In this document: one piece after another, positions 14,536-24,333 of the stretch
Numbering within the stretch: position 1 is the first letter of the stretch
How the letters are laid out: each line of letters starts with the position of its first letter
Origin: Candidatus Cloacimonadota bacterium
GTDB lineage: Bacteria > Cloacimonadota > Cloacimonadia > JGIOTU-2
Direction: 5' to 3'
Length of the DNA: 34,639 nucleotides
NCBI GenBank assembly: GCA_011043895.1
Contig: DRBZ01000004.1
Location: forward strand, 1-34,639
Notes under the pieces: generated by a model
What the model saw: the letters and a program-made list of their open reading frames with translations, nothing else
Databases searched by the model: none
What the model was told of the DNA's origin: nothing
Made by a program: the position numbers and the translations under genes

Positions 14536-16458
14536 TTATTTCATGTAGACCATTTTTCTGGTCTGAGAAATGGAATCTCCTTGCAATCTATAGAAATAAA
14601 TTCCGCTTGCCACGGGTTTTTCACTTGAATTCAACCCATTCCACACAATAGTGCCTTGTGTGTCATCAAGTGTAAATTCATTTACTTTATCTCCGATGAT
14701 ATTGTAAATTGTGAGAGTTGCATGAGTACAATTTTTTGGCAAAGAGTATGAAATAGCTGTTGAACCCTTGAAAGGATTGGGAGAATTCTGACTTATATAG
14801 ATCGTCTCAATGTAAGGATCATCCACTGAAATCTGATGATGGTAATAAAGCGCACCCATATCAGCTCTTGTGCCATCTGGATCGGGTGGTGATGCCGGGT
14901 CACCTGTATCAATACATGGTGAAGTATCCTGAAGACTCCAATCAGCTGCTAATCCGTCATAAGTTGGACCGTCTCCGGTTGTTGGATCTAAGAATAAGGG
15001 ATCATCACTAATATTACCGGTTCCTGTGTAGCCACCTGTTACGCAAGAGTAAGTGACTGTTGGACTGCTACTAAAAGTCGTGAAGATCAAACCATCATGG
15101 ATAAGAATGCAGTTATTCACTATCGGACTTGAAGAAAGAAGATAGATGCATGCATAGTTTCCAATATTGTTTGCAATAGTATTATTTACCAAAGCTGCAT
15201 CCGAACCGTTCTTCATGCCTATTGCACCTGCAAACATTGCTTCATTATTCACTATGATGTTGTGGCTTATCGTGCATGATGAATTATCCAGGACAATACC
15301 TCCAGATAGAATTGAACTAGTATTATTGGAAATAGAATTTCCTGAGATCAAGACATCATTAGTTTCTATCACATTGATAGCGGGTCCCTTTTGAGAAGTA
15401 TTAGAATTCTCATAAAATATACTGTTAAGGATTTCAGCGGAAGAATTCTCAATTTCAACCGCACTTTCTGTCGCACCCGTGAAATAACAGTAATCAATCA
15501 CATTATCTTCCGAAGAATCAATGATCTTAATACCTTTCCACTGGTCATTAGTTGAGAATTCGATCAATCCTCTTTCAGAACCCTGTGCAATGATTTGTCC
15601 TTTCACCTCAAGTTTCGAATTACCATTCACAATGATTTCTGTATTCGGTTCTATATTCAGTAAGCATCCTGGTTGAATAGTTGTAGTTCCTGTTATCACA
15701 TACGGACTGTATGCAGAAGTCCATGTACCCGCAACGTTGCCGTAGATATTTGATGGATCTGTCACTGTGATGAAATCATCTTCCGTAAGAGTATTCGATT
15801 CAGTACCTTCATAAATGGTTAAAGATACGTCATAAGAACCTACTGCATCATACAGCCAGAAAGGATTTTCTTCATAACTATCTATGGTTCCATCACCATC
15901 AAGATCCCATTCCCATGTATCAGGATTACCAGATGAGGTGCTAGTAAATTGCACTCCAAGTTGAGGAGGACCTTGTGTGATGTTTGCTTCGAAGTTTGCA
16001 TACATTCCAAGTGAAGCGATTGCATCGTCTAGTGCAGAAGGTACACTACTCACGCCATTATCTCCATAATATAATACATATCCTCCACCAATGACTGCAA
16101 AGAATGGAATATATCCGTTGCCATAATCCCAATATATCGAGTTAATTTCTGCAGCATAGGGATAGGTTGCTCCATAAGCAGACCAGTTTGTCTCCGATAC
16201 AATATATACATGTCCAGTTGATTGGTAGTTCTGCCAGATAGTTTCAAGTTGCGGCGCCGCCGAAACACAGCCACTTCAACCAGTACCTCCCCAGAAAAAT
16301 ACGATTGCTTTCTGGGCATCTATCAAATCATAAATTGAGTGAGTTTCACCATTACTGTCCGTCCAGCTAAAATTATCAACTACATCTCCAACCTGATAGA
16401 CTGCAAATGCTGATGAACTCAATAGCAGTAGAAAAGCTAAAATTACTATTTTCTTCAT
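14536..16458 (-). CDS. Selenoprotein A: exported TlpA/redoxin-like UxxC head, PKD, beta-helix and C-terminal sorting domain
   Basis: 640 residues with one in-frame TGA (16278-16276, residue 61) read as selenocysteine. A signal peptide (about 1-19, ending SSAFA) is followed by a redoxin fold (20-150): VGDVVDNFSWTDSNGETHSI, then KAIVFFWGGTG-U-SGC, where U replaces the first Cys of CxxC, and IPFFAVIG as the cis-Pro loop. Then come a PKD domain (about 154-235; WEWDLDGDGTIDS, YDAVGSYDVSLTI), a right-handed beta-helix (about 240-500) and an FlgD-like C-terminal domain (from about 555; SPNPFKGSTAISYSLP, IYNIIGDKVNEF). Strong AGGAGG before ATG 16458. Both sides of the TGA are in one frame and make one continuous fold. 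Likely a periplasmic or surface thiol/selenol oxidoreductase. It directly precedes tRNA-Sec, selA and selB. Confidence 0.88.
16248..16266 (-). promoter_or_regulatory. Predicted bacterial SECIS element of selenoprotein A
   Basis: Nine bases after the TGA, the RNA GUUUCGGC-GGC-GCCGCAAC folds into an 8-position stem (one U-C mismatch) with a 3-nt GGC loop. Position and size suit a bacterial SECIS bound by SelB. The loop and stem length match the element in selenoprotein B. Confidence 0.7.
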
Positions 16459-16507
16459 TTGCTCCTCCTGTGTTATTTAACTTTCTAAATAAATTCCCCC
16501 GAAACCT

Positions 16508-16513
16508 TGTCAA
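16508..16513 (-). promoter_or_regulatory. Possible -35 box upstream of selenoprotein A
   Basis: A perfect TTGACA on the minus strand lies about 50 bases before the ATG, in the gap after the terminator-like hairpin. A -10 is unclear (TATTTA at 16 bases is the nearest), so the call is weak. Confidence 0.25.
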
Positions 16514-16622
16514 TTTTTTTTCATACATTTAGACTATAAATATCAATGTCTTCTGTCGGCTTACTATGATTTATTGTTCGAGCGGAATCGTAAACTCGGA
16601 CAATCGGAAGTTTTTCTATAAA

Positions 16623-16656
16623 AGAGAGCAGGAAAATATTAATTATCCTGCTCTCT
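16623..16656 (-). terminator. Terminator-like hairpin after selenoprotein B
   Basis: An 11-bp perfect stem (AGAGAGCAGGA/TCCTGCTCTCT) has a 12-base AT-rich loop and is followed on the minus strand by TTTTAT. It lies about 20 bases after the selenoprotein B stop and would separate it from the selenoprotein A, tRNA-Sec, selAB unit. Confidence 0.65.
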
Positions 16657-16675
16657 TGTGTGTATAAATTTTTGT

Positions 16676-18853
16676 TTATTTCATAAGGATCATTTTCTCT
16701 ATTCGCTCAATTGTATCTGTTTCGAGTTTATAGAAATAGATACCGTTTGCAACACCATTGCCAGCTTCATCCAGTCCGTTCCAGGTGACATTCTGATCTT
16801 CACTTGTGGTATTCAATTCGAACTGCTTAACAAGTTCACCTTTGATGTTATATATCTCAATCGAACCTGTTGTTACACCAGCGGGGAGCGAATAGGAAAT
16901 TGTTGTTTCATGTACAAATGGATTAGGATAGTTCTGGATAAGTATATCCTGAGCATGAGGTTCATCCACCGACACATTTTGATGGTAGTACAGCGCTCCC
17001 ATATCTGCAATTGTGCCATCCGGGTCTGGTGGTGATGCAGGATTTCCTGCATCAATGCAGGGAGAATTTTCCTGCAGACTCCAATCAGCTGCAAGACCAT
17101 CATAGGTCGGACCATCACCAGCTGTAGGATTGACAAATAATGGATCGACATCTATGTTTCCTGTTCCAGTATATCCACCAGAAAGATTTGTATAGTTCAC
17201 TATCGGAGCACATGAGAAGTTTATGAAAACTTCTTCCGTGCTGATAATTATGCAATTCTCGATATTCGGATTGGAATCTGAGAACATATAGAACGCAGCC
17301 CAGTTCGAAAGGTTGTTTGCAATCGTATTGTTAATAATATCAGGGGAAGATGTATTTTTCAAGCTGAAAGCTCCAGCAAAGTTTGCTTCATTGTTTACAA
17401 TGATATTTCTTTCGATCAATGGTGATGAATTATCTAAGCTGATCGCTCCAGCAAGACTTGTGCTCGTATTATTCGCAAACTTACTCCATGATATTTCTAC
17501 ATCATCAGAATTTAATACATTGATTGCTGGTCCCTTCTGAGTTGTTGTAGAATTTTCATAGAATGTACAATTAGTTACAGTAACTGTTGAATTATTAATA
17601 TCCACTGCAGATTCCGTGCAATTAGTGAAAGTAGCATAGGATAAGAGGTTATCATAAGGCGATAAGAAGAAGTAGATGCCTTTCCAGTTATTATCAGTTG
17701 TGAACAAAACATTTCCTCGTTCATCTCCGGCAACAAGCAGTGTACCTTCGACAGTCATCTTGCTGCTGTTGTTTATGCGAACTTCCACGTTGGGTCCAAT
17801 CTCCAGCGTTGCTTCATCTTTGATATTCACATTATCAGTAATCGTATATGGACTGTATGTCTCTGTCCACACTCCAGAAAGGTCGCCAATAATATTGGAA
17901 GTTGAGGTAACAGTGATGAAATCTTCTGCTGTTGTGGTCGCCTGGTCAATACCATCGGAAATACGAAGGATTACGTCATAGGAACCAGGGGCATCATAGA
18001 GAAAATAGGGATTTTCCTCAGTACTGTCCCACGTTCCATCACCATCGAAATCCCACTCATATGAAGTGATACCGGTACTTGGATAGGATTCGTTATAGAA
18101 CTGCACACCCAATTCCGGAGGACCGGACTGCACATTACTGCTGAACATCGGGAACAATCCATCCACTCCACAAGTTGCTGCCTGAAGGATCATAAGATTT
18201 CCCGAGAAGGTTTGCACCAGAACAACTCCCCTTAGATCAGGTACGATCCAGTCTGGATCATAAGTGAAAGAATGGGTAAAGGTTTCTGTTTGTCCCACTG
18301 TAGTCAAATTGAAGTTTACTTCATGATACGCTACAACTGCGCAGGTGTAGTCATCATTGTATTTGTAGGAGAGAAGAAAGATCAATTTGTTATTTGTTGT
18401 CGTAATATTACTGGTAACTTCAACATCTGCCTGAATATCAACTGTCGAACGTGTGGATAGATCCATTGAAATATCTATACTAAGTGGGCTATCAAGTGCA
18501 TTTAATGTATTATAATGTGGAAGGTAGTAATTATACATACTTCCGCTACCCATTCCTCCGACTTCAGAAATGTAACCGCCAAAACGTGCGTGTGGAATAC
18601 CACTTACACCATACATCCCTCCTCTGACACTGTAATTCGGACTGGGCATACCCACATAACCGCTTGAGCTCTGCCAGAAAAGAGGAATAAAGTTATCGAA
18701 ATTATTTGCTAAGTCTCTCAACCCGGCCCGGGCTGACGGACAGTATCCTCAAGTAGTTGAAGTAAACACTTCACCTACAACATTCATTGGTGTTGCCAGT
18801 AGTAACGAGGGAAGTATCGTGAGAGTTATTAGTGTAATCAGTAGTTTTTTCAT
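16676..18853 (-). CDS. Selenoprotein B: exported Omp28/thioredoxin-like UxxC head, PKD, beta-helix and C-terminal sorting domain
   Basis: 725 residues with one in-frame TGA (18751-18749, residue 35). The start ATG 18853 has GGAG 7-8 bases upstream. A signal peptide (about 1-20, MKKLLITLITLTILPSLLLA) leads into GEVFTSTT-U-GYCPSARAGL, the Omp28-like thioredoxin motif with U for the first Cys, and GVSGIPHARFGG as the cis-Pro segment. An Ig-like Omp28 region (about 105-215) follows, then PKD (about 220-300; YEWDFDGDGTWDS), beta-helix (about 300-580) and the FlgD-like sorting domain (from about 640; NYPNPFVHETTISYSLP). From PKD onward it closely resembles selenoprotein A. It starts 13 bases after the BNR-protein stop, so it is the last gene of the long upstream series. 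Confidence 0.88.
18718..18736 (-). promoter_or_regulatory. Predicted bacterial SECIS element of selenoprotein B
   Basis: Twelve bases after the TGA, the RNA UCAGCCCG-GGC-CGGGUUGA forms a fully paired 8-bp stem (one G-U) with a GGC loop. Same total length (19 nt), stem length and loop as in selenoprotein A, with different stem bases. Confidence 0.75.
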
Positions 18854-18866
18854 GAGAACTCCTTTT

Positions 18867-21467
18867 TTATTGTATTATTGTGCATTTGTTAACATGTATT
18901 ATTTGGTCATCAATTGATAATTGATAGAGATACGTTCCAGCAGGAACTTCAGTTCCACGGGCATCTTTTCCATCCCATCTTACATAATGATCTCCCGCTG
19001 GTACATTCTTCTTAATCAATGTTCTGACCAATTGTCCCTTTATGTTGTACAAAGAAATTTCAACATGTGAAGGTCTTTCCAGTGTATAGGATATCTGAGT
19101 TTCTCTGTGCTGGGAGAGATTGAAAGGATTGGGATAATTCTGATACAGATGTGAGAGAACTTCATGCTGCTGGGGATCGGTACTCACAATGATATCATCA
19201 AGATCGATCTTATACGCAGAACATCCATAGGTTCCGATCACCATGAAACGTTCTATCTCGTGAATCTTCATATCGCAGACAGGTACATTTGGTAATCCCT
19301 GAGAGATACTATACCATTGCTGTCCTCCATTTTCGGTGAAGAACACACCGGAATCAGTGCCGACAAAAAGTTTATCTGGGATATCAGGATCAATTGCAAT
19401 CACATTAACGGGAATTTCAGGCAAATTTCCGCTTATATCAATCCAGTCCAAACCTAGGTTAGTCGATTTGAACACATGTGGTGCTTCTTCATCCCATCTG
19501 AAACCGGAAACTGTTGCATAAATCGTATTCACATCATGGGGGTCACAAGCAACTCTGGTAATCCAGCGAACAGGTAAACCAGCAGAGATATCTGTCCAGG
19601 AAGAACCTTCATTTGTTGAGATATGCACTCTCCCATCATCAGAACCAGCAACAATAATACTTGGATCAAGGCTCGAGATAGCAATCGTTGAGATAGTATG
19701 GTAACTGCTGCCATCATCACCTTGGGTAAGATCTCCGCTGACTGGTGTCCATCCAGATCCACCATTGGTTGTTTTCCATATCCGATAAGTTCCAAAATAC
19801 AGGATGTCTGGATCAGTAGGATGCATGACATAGGGTGAGGACCAATTGGTTCTATCACCACTCATAGAATAGGCGATATAACTGAAACCATAACCACCAT
19901 TTGTCGATTTATACAGATTGCCCCATTGGTATTCGGCAAAAATAATATTTGGATTTGTATAATCAACAAGGCAATAGAAGCCATCTCCTCCGAGGATCGC
20001 TTCCCAGTCATTAAAAGCACCTGTCAATGTTCGTATAGTGTTGTTGTCTTGGGTTCCACCATATATTCTGTAAGGATATGTATGATCAATTTCTATCGCA
20101 TAGAATTGCGTCATAGGAATATTGTTGATCTTTTCCCAGGAGTTTCCATTTGTCGTACTCTTGTACAAGCCACCGTCATTACCTTCTAATATGAACAGGA
20201 CATCATCATCGATATACATAGCATGATGATCAACATGCATACTGTAACCGACCTCATTCCAGCTGTTTCCGCCATTTGTTGACCGATAAAGTTCCACTCC
20301 CATCACATAGACGATATCCGGATTTGTCGGATCGACACGTATTTGCCCAAAATACCATCCAAAAGTACTGTTGATACCTTGTAGGGCACCATCATTGGTA
20401 GGAAGCCACGTTGCTCCACCATCATCTGTCTTGTACACATCTACCTGACTGGATCTGTCATAAAAAGCATAAAGCCGATTAGGATTTGACTGAGAAATAG
20501 TTATACCAATACGCCCAACATCACTTCCAGTTGGTAGCCCGTATGTAAGTTCATACCAGGTATCTCCGCCATCTTCTGTTTTCCAGATACCAGAACTTGG
20601 ACCGAAAGAACGACGATAGTTCAGTCCTCTCATACGCTCCCACATCGTTGCATAGAGTATATCAGGATTAGTGGGATGCTGAACAAGATCAACCGCCGCA
20701 GTTGAGTCTGTAATAAAAAGTTTTCTATCCCAGGTTTGTCCACCATCCTCACTTCTATATACTCCTCTCTGCTGATTTGGTGAAAAGAGATTACCACAGG
20801 CAGCGACAAAAACTCTCTGTGAGTTATTATAATCAACAATTATCCTTCCGATATAACCTGATTCCTCAAGTCCAATATGCTCCCATGATAACCCAGCATT
20901 AGTAGATTTATACAATCCATTGCCAAGGAAGCTATAACTGGAAGCATTTGCTTCTCCGGTTCCTACATAGAGTGTGTTCTCATCATTTGGATCAAGTGCA
21001 ATATCTCCAATAGAGATCACAGGGGCATTTGTAAAAACATTTGACCAGGTATTTCCCCCATCGATGGTCTTATACACACCACCAGAAGCTGCGCCCACGT
21101 AGAACTTATCAAGATCAGTCGGGCATACTGCAAGATCTGTAATGCGACCTCCGATATTCGTTGGTCCTACCAATTCCCAATTATATCTATACTGTGAAGA
21201 AGCTTCGTGCATTTTTTGTGCATCATCCATGCTCTGCAAATAATGATCGAGCTTGATCTTATCATGTGGATATACCCTCTGATAAGCCATCCATTCATTA
21301 GGAATCACATCTGGCTCTTTCAGGGCAGCTTCACCGTGAGGGCGTTCCACCCAGCGTTCAGCTGGTTTACCTTTCTTGGGAGTCCCGTTCGTAGTTAACA
21401 CTGTGACGACAACCGCAATAACAATGAGAAAAACAATCAGAGAGAACTTATATTGCAATATTTTCAT
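18867..21467 (-). CDS. Exported BNR/sortilin-like repeat protein with C-terminal sorting domain
   Basis: 866 residues. An N-terminal hydrophobic segment (about 8-26) acts as signal or anchor. About twelve BNR repeats follow, of the form G(V/L)YKSxDGGxTW (for example GGVYKTIDGGNTW, GVYRSEDGGQTW, GIWKTEDGGDTW, ELYRSTNGGNSW), spread over residues about 100-750. This is a beta-propeller of the VPS10/sialidase-like type. The Asp-box repeats alone do not show glycosidase activity. The C-terminus (from about 780) is an FlgD-like domain: NYPNPF, ISLYNIKGQLVRTL, WDGKDARGTEVPAGTYLYQL. The gene starts 4 bases after the S8 peptidase stop and ends 13 bases before selenoprotein B. Likely a surface binding or adhesive protein. 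Confidence 0.8.
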   Translation of the reverse strand: MKILQYKFSLIVFLIVIAVVVTVLTTNGTPKKGKPAERWVERPHGEAALKEPDVIPNEWMAYQRVYPHDKIKLDHYLQSMDDAQKMHEASSQYRYNWELVGPTNIGGRITDLAVCPTDLDKFYVGAASGGVYKTIDGGNTWSNVFTNAPVISIGDIALDPNDENTLYVGTGEANASSYSFLGNGLYKSTNAGLSWEHIGLEESGYIGRIIVDYNNSQRVFVAACGNLFSPNQQRGVYRSEDGGQTWDRKLFITDSTAAVDLVQHPTNPDILYATMWERMRGLNYRRSFGPSSGIWKTEDGGDTWYELTYGLPTGSDVGRIGITISQSNPNRLYAFYDRSSQVDVYKTDDGGATWLPTNDGALQGINSTFGWYFGQIRVDPTNPDIVYVMGVELYRSTNGGNSWNEVGYSMHVDHHAMYIDDDVLFILEGNDGGLYKSTTNGNSWEKINNIPMTQFYAIEIDHTYPYRIYGGTQDNNTIRTLTGAFNDWEAILGGDGFYCLVDYTNPNIIFAEYQWGNLYKSTNGGYGFSYIAYSMSGDRTNWSSPYVMHPTDPDILYFGTYRIWKTTNGGSGWTPVSGDLTQGDDGSSYHTISTIAISSLDPSIIVAGSDDGRVHISTNEGSSWTDISAGLPVRWITRVACDPHDVNTIYATVSGFRWDEEAPHVFKSTNLGLDWIDISGNLPEIPVNVIAIDPDIPDKLFVGTDSGVFFTENGGQQWYSISQGLPNVPVCDMKIHEIERFMVIGTYGCSAYKIDLDDIIVSTDPQQHEVLSHLYQNYPNPFNLSQHRETQISYTLERPSHVEISLYNIKGQLVRTLIKKNVPAGDHYVRWDGKDARGTEVPAGTYLYQLSIDDQIIHVNKCTIIQ

Positions 21468-21471
21468 AATG

Positions 21472-23559
21472 CTACTTTATAATAATGAATTTATTTGAAT
21501 AACTCACATCCTGATAGTTGATCTTGTAAAAATAGAATCCATCCGCAAAAGATTGAGCATTTAGTGTTGCTGATCCATTTTGCCCGTAAATTGTCGTCAC
21601 ATATTTACCCTTAATATTATAAATATCTATCGGTATTTCGGGTTGGGTGTGATTAATAATATAAGAAATTGTAAGTTGCGTTTTCACTGGATTCGGGAAG
21701 TATTCTATTGAGATGTGAACAGGATTGACAGGATCATCATTACTTACATTTATATATCCCTGCCCGGTTACTGGTAGATAATCAAAGTTGAAAGGGAAAA
21801 TATTTATTCGAACATTACTGTCATAGTATTGCACACAAGTCGGGTAGAATGTGAGATCATATGTATTGCATTCTCCACAGGCAACTTCATAATCAAGGAT
21901 GTTTCTTCCGAGTTCTTTGGAACCAGACTCAGATACAGTAAATCCATCAGGGGTTACTATCGATCCACGAAGGGTATCTCCACCGACATTCTCGATATGG
22001 AATTGCAGAGTTGAGTCTGAACCAACATACACCGTACCAAAATCAAGGCTGTCCGGGAAAAAATATAGAATTGGCTGCGGGAAGGGTACATTATTCACTG
22101 CTTCCAGTGCATCAACACAACCAGAGCCATAGGTATTACTTTTGGTTGTTGCAAGATGTAGAGCAGTTTCCTCGAGTATTTGATCAATTTGAGGTGGCGT
22201 AAGATCACCATTTTTGGAGAGCATCAGTGCCATTACACCCGCAGCACAGGGTGTTGCCATTGAAGTACCACTCCATCCGCTTTCATATCCTGTATTGCTG
22301 TAATGAGCAAGGGATTTGATATTGGAACCGGGTGCTACCACGTCTGGTCTGACAAATCCCATCTCTGGATTGTATGGATAGTCATTAAATCCGTAGATCG
22401 TTTCCCATGTGGAAGGACCTCCTGCAGAGAAACCTGAAATATAATCACTTGAAGTGGTCGAACCAATACACACAACAGCAGTGGTTCCACCTAATAGGGT
22501 TTGATCAGGATGAAGCCATGGCGGGGGGCAATCACCAGGAGTTCGTACATTATCGGGGATCGGGTACATATACTGCTGATCTCCTTCATTACCAGCAGCA
22601 ACAGCAACAGTAACACCTGCTGACAGTGCATTTATCATAGTATTTCTCCAGGTTGCACGGTTAGGTCCCCATGACTGTTGCCATCCCAAAGACATGCTTA
22701 TAATATCAGCGCCATTATCTATGGAAAACTGAATAGCGCTCCAAACTCCAGATTCCGACCCACTTCCACCGCTATCCATGACTTTCAGACACATAATCTG
22801 TACATCAGGAGCCATGCCAGTTTGAGAACCAGCAGTTCCATCTCCCGCGACTGTACCAGCACAATGAGTACCATGTCCGTGATCATCCATTGGGTTATTA
22901 TCATTATTTCTAAAATCCCATCAGTGATAAGGATAACCAGGATCTGTCCAGAGATGATCTGCCAGATCCACATGATTATAATTGACTCCTGTATCAATCA
23001 CTGAAACGACAACACCATCTCCTGTATGGCCAAGCGCCCAGACATCATCTGCATTAACTTTTATAACATTCCAGGTGATCTCCCGGGTCGTTGGATCGAA
23101 AGTCTTGGTCTTCTCAAATGATATCATCTTGCGCATCTCATCATGATCTATCAATGTAATATCATCTCTATGAGCAAGGTCATAGATCACTTCATGTTTT
23201 GCCTTGCATGCAACAACATTTGATATCCAGAGTGGATTCAGATCTTTCACAAGATCACTGTGCATATAACTATTTAGCGAACCAACTATATCTTGCTGGT
23301 GAAATTCTGCAAAAGATTTTAATTCCTCAATAACATGACTGCGTTTTTCATTTCGAGGTAGATAAACACTCTGATCTAATAGCACTTGAGGATCATATTG
23401 ATCTTTCATAATGATGATGATTGGAATAAGATCATCTGATTTTGTTTCAATCAATTTGTGCTGTAGTTGTGGTGAAATAAGATCTCGGTTTCCGAATAGG
23501 GCTGCAGAGCCGACTAAGATTGTCAGTGTCAATACGAGTATGAAACGTAAATTGTGCAT
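21472..23559 (-). CDS. Exported subtilisin-like S8 peptidase, interrupted by an in-frame TGA
   Basis: A single frame of 695 codons broken only by TGA at 22923-22921 (codon 213). The first part has a signal peptide (LVLTLTILVGSAALF), an I9-like propeptide and the catalytic Asp segment VVSVIDTGVNYNHVD. The second part has the His segment DDHGHGTHCAGT and the Ser segment GTSMATPCAAG, an Ig-like region, and an FlgD-like C-terminus (YNIKGKYV). Around the stop the protein reads YPYH-stop-WDFRNNDNNPMDD, where relatives have HG(W/Y)DF, so TGA replaces a Gly codon (GGA). Either a point nonsense mutation, a sequence error or recoding. No SECIS-like GC hairpin follows, in contrast to the two selenoproteins. 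Confidence 0.8.
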
Positions 23560-23568
23560 AAAAACTCC

Positions 23569-24318
23569 TTATCTGAGTAATAATAATTTCTTGGGTTGTG
23601 ATACGCCTGCATCATAAATGATAGTGTAATAGTACACACCGCTTGGCATCACGTTTCCAAAAGCATCTTTTCCATCCCATGAGATTGATGTCTGACCGGG
23701 ATTGAGTATGAAATCTTTAACTAATCGACCTTTTATATCATATATCGCTACTTCATTATGCAGCGAAGAATTGTTCTTCAAATCAAAGGAAATCGTTGTT
23801 GACTCGCTGAACGGATTCGGTGCATTATGCTGTATGATATCATTATAACCTGGATCATCTATCGAAGCAGAAGTGGTATAAGAAAAATTCAACACATAGG
23901 GCTCGGTAAGACTGGCTGCTTCAAAAGTAAATGAAAATGCCAATGATCCTGAGGAATTAACAATGACTTCAAAATCCAATTTTAATGTATCTCCAGAGTT
24001 AAAGGTAAAATTCCATGGAATTGGAGGGTATCCTTCTGGAGGTACCACATGACAACCTCCTGAACCATGAAGTTCATGACACCACAAAAGCTGCCAATTT
24101 GGTGGCACTGGTGTTGACTCATAATCAACCGTTAGGGTAAAATTATCACTTACACCAAGATTGATTACATCAAAATAATCTGAGAGATACATATAAGTAG
24201 AATCACTGTATGGAGGTCCTATCACATCAGGATCAAAGGGAATGTTTGATGTTAGGTCAGCTTGCAGGAGAGATCCTGCAAATAATGAAACGAAACAAAT
24301 AATTATAAATTTTTTCAT
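23569..24318 (-). CDS. Small exported protein with C-terminal sorting domain, unknown function
   Basis: 249 residues. A signal peptide (MKKFIIICFVSLFAGSLLQA) precedes a mature part rich in beta strands. Residues about 70-95 carry a His/Cys cluster (LWCHELHGSGGCH) followed by VPPEGYPPIPWNFTFNSGDT, which could bind a metal or form a disulphide; this is an inference. The last 85 residues are the FlgD-like sorting domain (NAPNPFSESTTISFDL, IYDIKGRLVKDFIL, WDGKDAFGNVMPSGVYYY). Between the DUF6029 barrel and the S8 peptidase with gaps of 15 and 9 bases. I do not recognise a family for the N-terminal part. Confidence 0.65.
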   Translation of the reverse strand: MKKFIIICFVSLFAGSLLQADLTSNIPFDPDVIGPPYSDSTYMYLSDYFDVINLGVSDNFTLTVDYESTPVPPNWQLLWCHELHGSGGCHVVPPEGYPPIPWNFTFNSGDTLKLDFEVIVNSSGSLAFSFTFEAASLTEPYVLNFSYTTSASIDDPGYNDIIQHNAPNPFSESTTISFDLKNNSSLHNEVAIYDIKGRLVKDFILNPGQTSISWDGKDAFGNVMPSGVYYYTIIYDAGVSQPKKLLLLR

Positions 24319-24333
24319 GTATATACTCCTTTC

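Noticed and set aside
16050-16319. 89-codon minus-strand frame over the selenoprotein A TGA
   Set aside because: It is in another frame, low in complexity and has no family resemblance. The in-frame read-through of TGA gives a continuous redoxin fold instead.
14536-18853. Whole-genome reassignment of UGA to an amino acid (code 4 or 25)
   Set aside because: Many genes here end at TGA (for example the methylase at 2644-2646) and a cognate tRNA-Sec with selA and selB is present, so recoding is site-specific.
21472-23559. Third selenoprotein (S8 peptidase)
   Set aside because: The TGA replaces a Gly codon next to WDF, not a Cys, and the following sequence has only weak AT-rich pairing without a GGC-loop stem.
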